Origin: Streptomyces liliiviolaceus
GTDB lineage: Bacteria; Actinomycetota; Actinomycetes; Streptomycetales; Streptomycetaceae
Length of the DNA: 64,000 nucleotides
Assembly: GCF_018070025.1 (NCBI RefSeq)
Contig: NZ_JAGPYQ010000001.1
Location: forward strand, 3,906,001 to 3,970,000
Direction of reading: 5' to 3'
Shown one piece after another: positions 57,561 to 64,000 of this stretch; position 1 is the first letter of the stretch, and each line of letters opens with the position of its first letter. The notes below the pieces were generated by a model that worked only from the letters and a program-made list of their open reading frames with translations, ran no database searches and was not told the origin of the DNA. Both the position numbers and the translations under genes were made by a program.

Positions 57561-58388
57561 TCACTGGTACGTGATGTCAGATGCCGTGTAGTCGCAATAG
57601 GTTCCGTCCGGGCCCGAACCGTTCGTCGTCGGCTCGGCGCCCGTGTTGTTGCCGATGTACTTCTGGCACGGCACGATCTTCTTGCTGCTGTCGCCGACGA
57701 CCGTGATGTTCCGCAGGGCCGCGGTGTCGCCGTAGTTGGTGTTGATGCCGACCAGCCGCGAACCCGGCGCGGTCACCTCGACGGTGTTGAAGATCGAGGT
57801 GCGCTTGTACTGCGTCGAGCAGTTGCCGCAGGAGCGGTACAGCGTCTTGAAGTCCTGGACCGCGAACTTCGAGACGACGAGCTTGCCGCCGCCGTTGTGC
57901 TGGAACACCTTGTCCGCGGCCTTCTTCGCCCCGCCGCCGTACACGGTGTAGACGGCGGAGTTGCCGCCCCTGAAGGTCGCGGCGTCCTCACCGACGTCCT
58001 CCCACCAGACGTTCTGAAGGGTGCAACTGCCCTGGCAGTGCACGCCGTCGGCGCCGGGCGCGCCGATGATGACGTTCTTCAGCGTCGCTCCGTCGGCGAG
58101 CCGGAAGATCGGGTCCTGGCCCTCCTCCTGGCCGTCGCCGGCCAGATCGCCGCTGCCGTAGTAGCGCTTGTAGCCCCCGTCCCGGGTGCCCGAGACGGCG
58201 ATCGTCGACGAGACGGCCTCGCTGCCGGTGGCGGTCGGCCAGGTGGTGGCGGCGCTCGCCGTCGACATCATCGTGCTGGTGAACATCGCGGCTCCCGTCA
58301 GGGCGAGCGCGGACACACCACCGACGAGGGCACGCTTGCGGTCGGTCCTGCGGCGGTGACGTGCACGGGGTTCCACGCGTGAGGTCAT
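57561..58388 (-). CDS. Secreted pectate lyase, family PL3
   Basis: A 275-aa protein. The basic n-region (EPRARHRRRTDRKRA) and hydrophobic core end near ASA-AT. The PL3 core shows DGATLKNVIIGAPGADGVHCQGSCTLQNVWWEDVGEDAATFRGG, KVFQHNGGGKLVVSKFAVQDFKTLYRSCGNCSTQYKR and VGINTNYGDTA, with the conserved Lys/Arg in the active-site groove and four Cys able to form disulfides. ATG 58388 is preferred (AAGGA 7 nt upstream) over ATG 58436. It is on the opposite strand to the other pectinases but belongs functionally with them. Confidence 0.9.
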   Translation of the reverse strand: MTSRVEPRARHRRRTDRKRALVGGVSALALTGAAMFTSTMMSTASAATTWPTATGSEAVSSTIAVSGTRDGGYKRYYGSGDLAGDGQEEGQDPIFRLADGATLKNVIIGAPGADGVHCQGSCTLQNVWWEDVGEDAATFRGGNSAVYTVYGGGAKKAADKVFQHNGGGKLVVSKFAVQDFKTLYRSCGNCSTQYKRTSIFNTVEVTAPGSRLVGINTNYGDTAALRNITVVGDSSKKIVPCQKYIGNNTGAEPTTNGSGPDGTYCDYTASDITYQ

Positions 58389-58473
58389 GTCCCGTTCCTT
58401 CGGGTGGGGAGAGATCTTGCGTCTCCTGGTCGCCACCCGGACGGCATGGGTTGCCGCGCGCCGCGATTCTTTT

Positions 58474-58524
58474 CGACCTTCAGTTCCGCTCGACGTTCAG
58501 TTCCACTCGGCCTTCAGTTCCGCG
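58474..58524. repeat. Three 17-bp direct repeats at the end of the sigma-partner gene
   Basis: Units CGACCTTCAGTTCCGCT, CGACGTTCAGTTCCACT and CGGCCTTCAGTTCCGCG lie back to back. The stop codon of the sigma-partner gene lies in the last unit, so the other two copies are a repeated 3' end, or a regulatory array 86 bp upstream of the PL3 gene. Confidence 0.85.
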
Positions 58525-59263
58525 CGAAGTCGCCACCCACCGCCAGGTCTTCGCCGTCGGCCCGGGCGTCGGCCGTATACGTGTCGTCCCCGGCGTCGCG
58601 GCCACCGCGGTCGTGGTCGTACTGGCCCGCGAACACCCACTCGCCCGGCCACACCGTACGGCCCGGCTTGAGCGTCCAGGTGTAGGTGAGGAAACCGTCC
58701 TTCTCGGCGACGGACGCCGTGAAGTCGTTCTCGGGGGCGGAGCGCCAGGAACCCGCCGAGGTGACTCCGCCGGTCTGCCTGACCTTCAACACGACCGTCA
58801 GCGCGGTGAGTTGTTTCCCGGTCTTCACCGTCACATTGCTCTGCGCCCAGAACTCGTTGCTGTGCGGGTCCACCGATCCGTCCGACCACAACGGGCCGTC
58901 CTCGACACCGGCACCGACACCGGCGGTGGGGGAGGCGGTGGGGGTGGGGGAGACTGCAGGGCTCGAACGCTCCGGCGAGGGGGCCGGGCTGGGGCTGACC
59001 GCCACCGTCTGGTCGTCCGGCGCCTCGGCCTTCAGCGCCGAGGCCACGGCGTAGCCGCCGACCGCGAGCACACCCGCGACCGCGGCCGTGGCACCGACGA
59101 CCCGGAACCAGCCGAGCGCGGTCGGCCGCGGGGCGGGATCCGGCACGCTCCGCCCACCGGCCATACCGCGTTCGACGCGGGTCAGGATGCGGGCGCGATC
59201 GGGCTCGTAGGAGTCGGCCGAGTCCCGCAGCCTGGCCCGCAGTTCGTCGTGCACATCCTTCAT
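58514..59263 (-). CDS. Membrane protein partner of the SigE-family sigma factor
   Basis: A 249-aa protein. A cytoplasmic helical segment (MKDVHDELRARLRDSADSYEPDRARILTRVERGM) resembles anti-sigma-like N-termini in Streptomyces. One membrane helix (about residues 53-76) is followed by an extracytoplasmic Pro/Ser/Thr-rich linker and a beta-rich domain (SNVTVKTGKQLTALTVVLKVRQTGG, YTWTLKPGRTVWPGEWVFAGQYDHD). It overlaps the sigma-factor stop by ATGA, so it probably senses an envelope or ligand signal for it. No ZAS motif is seen. Confidence 0.78.
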   Translation of the reverse strand: MKDVHDELRARLRDSADSYEPDRARILTRVERGMAGGRSVPDPAPRPTALGWFRVVGATAAVAGVLAVGGYAVASALKAEAPDDQTVAVSPSPAPSPERSSPAVSPTPTASPTAGVGAGVEDGPLWSDGSVDPHSNEFWAQSNVTVKTGKQLTALTVVLKVRQTGGVTSAGSWRSAPENDFTASVAEKDGFLTYTWTLKPGRTVWPGEWVFAGQYDHDRGGRDAGDDTYTADARADGEDLAVGGDFARN

Positions 59264-59826
59264 CGGCCGCTCCCCCCGGTGCCCCCGGCACGCAGCGCCG
59301 CCGCGTGCATCCGCCGCGGGGCGTCCCGCGACCCCAGCAGCCGCTGCAGCTCCGCCATCCCCTTCGACGTCTGGCTCTTCACCGTACCCACCGAGACACC
59401 GAGGGCGAGCGCGGTGTCCTTCTCCGAGAGGTCGAAGGAATGGCGCAGGACCACACAGGCCCGCTTGCGGAACGGCAGTCTGCGCAGCGCCTCCTGGACG
59501 TCCACCATGCCCGGTACGTCGGGGTTCTCGGTCCGGTCCTCGCGCTGCGACCAGAACAGAGTGATCCGTCTTCGTTCGCGCACCGCGCTGCGGATGCGGC
59601 TGCGCGCCATGTTGGCGACCACACCGCGCGCGTACGCCACCGGGTGGTCCGCGGCGCGCACGCGGTCCCAGCGGTGCCACAGGGCGAGCAGCGCGTCCGC
59701 CGCGAGGTCGTCGGCGGCGTCCGACTCGCCGGTCAACAGATGGGCCAGGCGGGCCAGTTCGGAGTAGTGCCGCTCGAAGAAGTCATGGAACTCCACGGAG
59801 GCGGCGTCGTCGACGACAGTGCCCAC
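59260..59826 (-). CDS. SigE-family (ECF-type) RNA polymerase sigma factor (second)
   Basis: A 188-aa sigma factor. Region 2: HDFFERHYSELARLAHLLTGESDAADDLAADALLALWHRWDRV. Region 4: LPFRKRACVVLRHSFDLSEKDTALALGVSVGTVKSQTSKGMAELQRLL. The GTG at 59826 has GGGAGAGG 6 nt upstream. An ECF-like promoter (59859-59883) with GAAC and CGTG lies upstream, suggesting autoregulation. It is coupled to a membrane protein downstream and adjacent to pectinase genes, but no evidence links it to their control. Confidence 0.87.
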   Translation of the reverse strand: MGTVVDDAASVEFHDFFERHYSELARLAHLLTGESDAADDLAADALLALWHRWDRVRAADHPVAYARGVVANMARSRIRSAVRERRRITLFWSQREDRTENPDVPGMVDVQEALRRLPFRKRACVVLRHSFDLSEKDTALALGVSVGTVKSQTSKGMAELQRLLGSRDAPRRMHAAALRAGGTGGSGR

Positions 59827-59858
59827 GGGCGACCTCTCCCTGTCGGTTCATTCTGTAA

Positions 59859-59883
59859 CACGATGAAAACCTGAAACTGGTTC
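59859..59883 (-). promoter_or_regulatory. Candidate ECF-type autoregulatory promoter
   Basis: On the minus strand, GAAC (59883-59880), a 17-bp spacer and CGTG (59862-59859), about 33 nt upstream of the sigma-factor GTG. The GAAC/CGT pattern is typical of ECF promoters. Confidence 0.5.
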
Positions 59884-59946
59884 AACGCGGGAACAATCCA
59901 GCCAGCATCCGCTCACCAGGCACGCAGGCATCGAGGAGCATCCGCC

Positions 59947-61398
59947 ATGTCCGAAACGCAGCAGGTGGAGGACCGGCCAGGCGCCGTACCGCCCCAGGCC
60001 AACAGCGTCGACCGGTTCTTCAAGATCTCCGCCCGGGGCTCCACCGTCGGCCGGGAAGTGCGTGGTGGTTTCGCCACGTTCTTCACGATGGCCTACATCC
60101 TTGTCCTGAATCCCATCATCCTCAGCAGTGCGAAGGACAAGTTCGGCGATCAGCTCGACAGCGTCCAACTGGTCACCGCCACCGCCCTGGTGGCGGCGGT
60201 GATGACGATCGTGATGGGCGTCGGCGGCAACCTGCCGCTCGCGCTCGCCGCGGGTCTCGGCCTCAACGCCGTCGTCGCCTTCCAGATCGCCCCGCTGATG
60301 AGCTGGGACGACGCGATGGGCCTCATCGTCCTCGAAGGCCTGCTGATCTGCGTCCTGGTGGTGACGGGCCTGCGCGAGGCCGTCATGTACGCGATCCCGC
60401 AGCCGCTCAAGCAGGCGATCAGCGTCGGCATCGGGCTGTTCATCGCGTTCATCGGCTTCGTCGACGCCGGGTTCGTCAGCCGCATACCGGACGCCGCCAA
60501 CACCACCGTGCCCGTGCAGCTGGGTGCCACGGGCGCGCTGACCGGCTGGCCGATCCTGGTGTTCTGCCTGGGTGTGCTGCTGACCATCGGACTGCTCGCC
60601 CGCAAGGTCAAGGGCGCGATCCTGATCAGCATCGTGACCATGACGATCGTCGCGATCGTCATCAACGAGATCGCGGACGTCAAGAGCTGGGGCCTGACCA
60701 CGCCCCAGGTGCCCGACGACGTGGTGGCCTCGCCCGACTTCGGACTGCTCGGCGACTTCAGCCTGTTCGGCGCGTTCGGCGAGGTCAGTGTGATCACCGT
60801 CGTGCTGCTGGTGTTCACGCTGATCCTGTCGGACTTCTTCGACACCATGGGCACGGTCGTCGGCATCAGCGCCGAGGCGGGGCTGCTGGACGAGGAGGGC
60901 AAGGTGCCCAACCTCGGCCGGGTCCTGCTCATCGACGGCGCCGCGGCGGTCGCGGGCGGCGCGTCCTCCGCGTCCTCCGCCACGTCGTACATCGAGTCGG
61001 CGGCGGGGGTCGGCGAGGGGGCCCGTACGGGGTTCGCGAACCTCGTCACGGGCGGGCTGTTCGCCTGTGCGCTCTTCCTGACGCCGCTCCTGACGATCGT
61101 GCCGATGCAGGCGGCGGCGCCGGCGCTCGTGGCGGTGGGGTTCCTGATGATGACGCAGGTCAAGCACATCGACTGGGACAAGTACGAGATCGCGATCCCC
61201 GCGTTCCTGACGATCGCGGTGATGCCGTTCACGTACTCGATCACGAACGGGATCGGGGCGGGGTTCGTGTCCTACGTCCTCATCAAGACGGTGCTGGGGC
61301 GGGCGAAGCAGGTGCACTGGCTGTTGTGGGGGGCGTCGGCGCTGTTCCTGATCTATTTCGCGATAGACCCGATCGAACAGCTCTTTGACGTGAAGTAG
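59947..61398 (+). CDS. NCS2-family purine permease (AzgA type)
   Basis: A 483-aa membrane protein with about 13 predicted helices. STVGREVRGGFATFFTMAYILVLNPIIL and GLGLNAVVAFQ are the AzgA-type start. LILSDFFDTMGTVVGISAEAGLLDEEG and SSASSATSYIESAAGVGEGARTG hold the substrate-site signature Asp/Glu/Ser residues. It imports adenine, guanine or hypoxanthine by proton symport. GGAG lies 8 nt before the ATG. It is divergent from the second sigma-factor gene. Confidence 0.9.
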   Translation: MSETQQVEDRPGAVPPQANSVDRFFKISARGSTVGREVRGGFATFFTMAYILVLNPIILSSAKDKFGDQLDSVQLVTATALVAAVMTIVMGVGGNLPLALAAGLGLNAVVAFQIAPLMSWDDAMGLIVLEGLLICVLVVTGLREAVMYAIPQPLKQAISVGIGLFIAFIGFVDAGFVSRIPDAANTTVPVQLGATGALTGWPILVFCLGVLLTIGLLARKVKGAILISIVTMTIVAIVINEIADVKSWGLTTPQVPDDVVASPDFGLLGDFSLFGAFGEVSVITVVLLVFTLILSDFFDTMGTVVGISAEAGLLDEEGKVPNLGRVLLIDGAAAVAGGASSASSATSYIESAAGVGEGARTGFANLVTGGLFACALFLTPLLTIVPMQAAAPALVAVGFLMMTQVKHIDWDKYEIAIPAFLTIAVMPFTYSITNGIGAGFVSYVLIKTVLGRAKQVHWLLWGASALFLIYFAIDPIEQLFDVK

Positions 61399-61452
61399 CC
61401 GAGGCTGGGGGGCGGGGCTGTCGACTGCCTGCGGGCCCGGTGGGGGCGGGCC

Positions 61453-61512
61453 GCGCAGTTCCCCGCGCCCCTAGGAGGGGCTGCGCCCCATCAGGGGCGC
61501 GGGGAACTGCGC
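61453..61512. terminator. Hairpin of two inverted dispersed-repeat copies, acting as terminator
   Basis: GCGCAGTTCCCCGCGCCCCT (61453-61472) and its perfect complement (61493-61512) form a 20-bp stem around 20 nt, followed by TCTTTT. It sits between the convergent purine permease and penicillin-binding-protein genes. Confidence 0.8.
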
Positions 61513-61556
61513 AATCTTTTGGCTCGGCCCCCACCGGACCGCAGACGACCGATGGC

Positions 61557-63008
61557 TCAGCCCGCGAGGGCGGCCCGCATCACGGCCTCGGCGACAGGCG
61601 CAGCCAAACCGTTCCCGCTCACTTCCGACCGCGCCGCATCCGACTGCTCCACCACCACGGCGACAGCGACCTCCTTGTCGGAGGAGTCGGACTTCGCATA
61701 CGACGTGAACCACGCGTACGGCGTCTTGCTGTTGTTCTCGCCGTGCTGAGCCGTACCGGTCTTACCGCCCACCGTCGCCCCGGAGATCCGCGCGTTCGTC
61801 CCCGTCCCCTCCTCGACGACCGTCTGCATCGCCGACTGCAACTGCTCGGCCGTGGACGAACTGACGATCTCCTTGCTCTCCGTCTCGTCGTCGTAGTTCT
61901 CCAGCACATCCCCGTTCGCGTCGCTGATCTGCGACACCATGTGCGGCGAGACCAGCTTCCCGCCGTTGGCGATGGCGGCCGACACCATGGCCATCTGCAA
62001 CGGCGTCGCGGTCACGTCGAACTGCCCGATACCCGTCAGCGCGGTGGACGACTTCTCCATGTCCGACGGGTACACGCTCGTGTAGGCGCGCACGGGCACG
62101 TCCTGGGACTCGTCGTTGAAGCCGAACTTCTCGGCCATCGCCTTGACCTTGTCCTGACCGAGGTCGACGGCCATCTTCGCGAAGACGTTGTTGCACGAGT
62201 ACTGGAGCGCGACCCGGATCGACGCGTTCTCGCAGGGCGCCGACTTGCTCTCGTTCGCCAGGACCTGCGTCGTGCCCGGCAGCGTGTACGGGTTCTCGCT
62301 GACCGTCTTCTCGTCCACCGAGGAGTACAGGCCGTCCTCCAGCGCGGCGGCCGCGACGACCAGCTTGAACGTCGAGCCCGGTGGCAGCGGCTGGCGCAGC
62401 GCCCGGTTCGTCATGGGCTTCTCGGAGTCCTTGGTGAGCTTCTTCCAGGCGTCGGAGTCGCCCCCGCTGAGCACCGAGGGATCGTAGGACGGGGTGGAGA
62501 CGACACCGAGGATCCTGCCGGTCTTCGGGTCCATGGCCACGGCCGCGCCCTTTTTGTCACCGAGCGCCTTGTAGGCCGCCTTCTGTACGTCCGGGTCGAT
62601 GGTGGTGATCACATCGCCCGGATCGGAACGCTTGCCGGTGACCGTGTCGACGGGGTTCTTCAGGCGGTTGTCCGTGCCGTCGAGCAGCTGCTGGTAGACG
62701 CCCTCCAGCTGCGTGGCCCCGAACACCTGCGAGCTGAACCCGGTGACGGCCGCGTAGAGACTGCCGTCGGTGTACGTGCGCTTGTACTTGAGGTCGCTGC
62801 CTTTCGTCTGCGCGGAACCGGTGATCGCGTCGCCGCCCACGATGATGTTCCCGAGCGGGTACGCGTACTGCTCGATCGCGTTCCGACGGTTGTCCTTGTC
62901 CTCTGCGAGCGCCTGCCCCTCGTAGAACTGCACCCAGGTCGCTCGCACCAGCAGAGCGAACACGAGCAGCAGAGTGAAGACGGAGGCGCGCCTGATCGTT
63001 TTGTTCAT
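61557..63008 (-). CDS. Class B penicillin-binding protein (monofunctional transpeptidase)
   Basis: A 483-aa peptidoglycan transpeptidase. One N-terminal membrane helix (residues about 8-25) is followed by the dimerisation domain with RRNAIEQYAYPLGNIIVGG. Catalytic motifs are SxxK Ser212-Thr-Phe-Lys215 (PGSTFKLV), SxN Ser271-Cys-Asn273, and KTG 416-418 (GGKTGTAQH). It cross-links cell wall peptides outside the membrane, as in the PbpA/FtsI-like group. The internal ATG at 63008 (MNKTIRRASV) is taken as the start; the in-frame start at 63029 adds seven residues. It stands alone between repeats. Confidence 0.9.
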   Translation of the reverse strand: MNKTIRRASVFTLLLVFALLVRATWVQFYEGQALAEDKDNRRNAIEQYAYPLGNIIVGGDAITGSAQTKGSDLKYKRTYTDGSLYAAVTGFSSQVFGATQLEGVYQQLLDGTDNRLKNPVDTVTGKRSDPGDVITTIDPDVQKAAYKALGDKKGAAVAMDPKTGRILGVVSTPSYDPSVLSGGDSDAWKKLTKDSEKPMTNRALRQPLPPGSTFKLVVAAAALEDGLYSSVDEKTVSENPYTLPGTTQVLANESKSAPCENASIRVALQYSCNNVFAKMAVDLGQDKVKAMAEKFGFNDESQDVPVRAYTSVYPSDMEKSSTALTGIGQFDVTATPLQMAMVSAAIANGGKLVSPHMVSQISDANGDVLENYDDETESKEIVSSSTAEQLQSAMQTVVEEGTGTNARISGATVGGKTGTAQHGENNSKTPYAWFTSYAKSDSSDKEVAVAVVVEQSDAARSEVSGNGLAAPVAEAVMRAALAG

Positions 63009-63110
63009 CCCGCCCAGAAGGACGAGCAAGAACCCCCCGAACGTTCCCTTCGCCCACGTTTCTCATGGACAGTTCATCTACTCACGCCCCGGATGGGGCC
63101 AGCCCCTCCC

Positions 63111-63165
63111 AGGGGCGCGGGGAACGGCGCAGTCTTTTGTCTTTAAGGGGCGCGGGGAACGGCGC
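63111..63165. repeat. Two inverted-orientation dispersed-repeat variants
   Basis: AGGGGCGCGGGGAACGGCGC at 63111-63130 and again at 63146-63165, between the acetyltransferase and penicillin-binding-protein genes, near the end of the acetyltransferase ORF. Confidence 0.85.
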
Positions 63166-63189
63166 GACCAGCCACGACGCACCCGCACG

Positions 63190-63705
63190 TCACTCCGAGA
63201 GCTTCAGCACAATCTCATCGATCTCGGCCCCCCGAGCGTTCGCGAACCCCCGGTCCCGCCCGATCACAACGAACCCGCACTTCTCCAGCACCCGCAGGGA
63301 CCCCGCGTTGTCCGCCGCCGCCCGCCCGTACAACGGCCGCTCGGGCACGGCGACGAGCAGTGCCCGCAACGCGGCCGTGGCGATCCCCCGCCCCCAGTAC
63401 GCGCGATCGATCCAGTACGTCACCTCGCGCTCGCCCGGTTCCCCGTACACCGCCGCGTTCCCGACGACATCGCCGTCGACGAGGATCGTGCGGTTCACGG
63501 CGGACGAGGCCCGGACCCGCTTCCAGTGGGCGTCGAAGGCGTCCCGGTCGGTCGGGTCCTTGTGCGTGAACGCGGCCATCAGCGCGGACTCGGGGTCGTT
63601 CGTCTGCCGGAAGAAGACCGGCAGATCACTGTCGTGGACCTCGCGGAGCTCGACCTCGACGGGAAAAGGGGAAGAAGGGGGAGACGGGCGGGACGGGTCG
63701 GACAT
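63190..63705 (-). CDS. GNAT-family N-acetyltransferase (RimJ/RimL-like)
   Basis: A 171-aa acetyltransferase. REVHDSDLPVFFRQTNDPESALMAAF is the usual N-terminal helix region. The acetyl-CoA-binding loop is YWGRGIATAALRALL (motif A, near residue 107), and the closing LRVLEKCGFVVIG is motif B. RimJ/RimL relatives acetylate small molecules or protein N-termini. The ATG at 63705 has GGAGG 7 nt upstream and lies 1 bp after the stop of the upstream regulator, so they are co-transcribed. Confidence 0.87.
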   Translation of the reverse strand: MSDPSRPSPPSSPFPVEVELREVHDSDLPVFFRQTNDPESALMAAFTHKDPTDRDAFDAHWKRVRASSAVNRTILVDGDVVGNAAVYGEPGEREVTYWIDRAYWGRGIATAALRALLVAVPERPLYGRAAADNAGSLRVLEKCGFVVIGRDRGFANARGAEIDEIVLKLSE

Positions 63706-63706
63706 G

Positions 63707-64000
63707 TCAGAGCCTCCGGGTCGCGAGCGTCAGCCGGTCCCGCGCGTCGAACAGCGCGTCCTTCACCATCTGCTCGTGCGCGGGCGTCAGCCGCGCCACC
63801 GGCACCGAGCAGCTGATCGCGTCCCGCGCGGGCGTCCGGTAGGGGATCGCCACGCCGAAGCAGCGCAGCCCCAGCGTGTTCTCCTCGCGGTCCACCGCGA
63901 ACCCCTGCTCCCGCACCTGGTGCAGCTCCTCGATGAGCTTCTCCCGGTCGGTGATCGTGTGCTCGGTCAGCGCGGGCAGCGTCTCCGGCAGCAGCTTGCG
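63707..64000 (-). CDS. IclR-family transcriptional regulator (partial, C-terminal domain)
   Basis: The last 97 residues of a regulator whose start lies beyond the window. EELHQVREQGFAVDREENTLGLRCFGVAIPYRTPARDAISCSVPVARLTPAHEQMVKDALFDARDRLT is the IclR effector domain: the VREQGFAVDREE block, the GVAIPYR strand with a ligand-site Cys nearby, and the closing helix. The N-terminal helix-turn-helix is not visible. It is followed immediately by the GNAT gene. Confidence 0.82.
   Translation of the reverse strand, partial: RKLLPETLPALTEHTITDREKLIEELHQVREQGFAVDREENTLGLRCFGVAIPYRTPARDAISCSVPVARLTPAHEQMVKDALFDARDRLTLATRRL

Overview
This is a 64 kb stretch of a high-GC actinobacterial chromosome, almost certainly Streptomyces. 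Support for this comes from the extreme third-position GC, the many GTG/TTG starts, the dense ATGA/GTGA translational overlaps, numerous Tat and lipoprotein signal peptides, two SigE-family sigma factor/membrane partner pairs, an actinobacterial-type dapD, and intergenic palindromes of types common in Streptomyces. No phage, IS element, CRISPR array or conventional tRNA is visible.

Layout. 0-12.4 kb: end of a secreted alpha/beta hydrolase, an SMR efflux pump with a TetR regulator and a striking operator, dapD, a sigma factor with a membrane beta-propeller partner, a DapA-family lyase, a two-gene Cys-rich unit headed by a 49-aa ORF, a holin-like/DUF3618 pair, and a 14-TM MFS exporter with an Lrp-type regulator. 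12.4-23 kb: a secreted nuclease, a conserved hypothetical, PhoX with an upstream PHO box, a bacterial Ro60/Y-RNA locus in which the Ro60 gene is truncated, a GntR-acdS (ACC deaminase) operon, and a double TerD-domain protein. 23-28.2 kb (minus strand): DeoR regulator, then a polyol-type ABC importer (binding protein, two permeases) and a zinc dehydrogenase.

28.5-31.7 kb and 38.8-58.4 kb together look like a pectin/uronate utilisation region: uronate dehydrogenase and 5-dehydro-4-deoxyglucarate dehydratase transcribed divergently from matched promoters. Then, after an unrelated 7 kb insert (MFS, quinone oxidoreductase, two-component system, VanY/VanJ-like envelope genes), comes a mostly uninterrupted plus-strand run. 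That run encodes GntR, a DapA-type aldolase, an IlvD/Edd dehydratase, two ABC permeases, a Gfo/Idh oxidoreductase, a PmoA-like protein, GH43, pectate lyase PL1, a sugar-binding lipoprotein, rhamnogalacturonan acetylesterase, a second PL1, two tandem pectin methylesterases, a secreted esterase and PL9. A PL3 lyase follows on the minus strand. Secreted enzymes would demethylate, deacetylate and cleave pectin. The importer and cytoplasmic enzymes would take up and oxidise the sugars by non-phosphorylative routes. No importer ATPase is present, so a shared MsiK-type ATPase is presumably used.

58.5-64 kb: a second SigE-family sigma factor with its membrane partner, an AzgA-type purine permease, a class B penicillin-binding protein, a GNAT acetyltransferase and the C-terminus of an IclR regulator.

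The most unusual element is the Ro60/Y-RNA locus at 18.37-19.42 kb. Two RNAs share an identical internal-loop architecture. One carries a tRNA-like module in circularly permuted order (T-arm, closed acceptor-like hairpin, D-arm). The adjacent Ro60 protein is cut to about 235 residues and has no von Willebrand A domain. Two composite nested palindromic elements with matching outer frames but different cores are the other notable non-coding feature.
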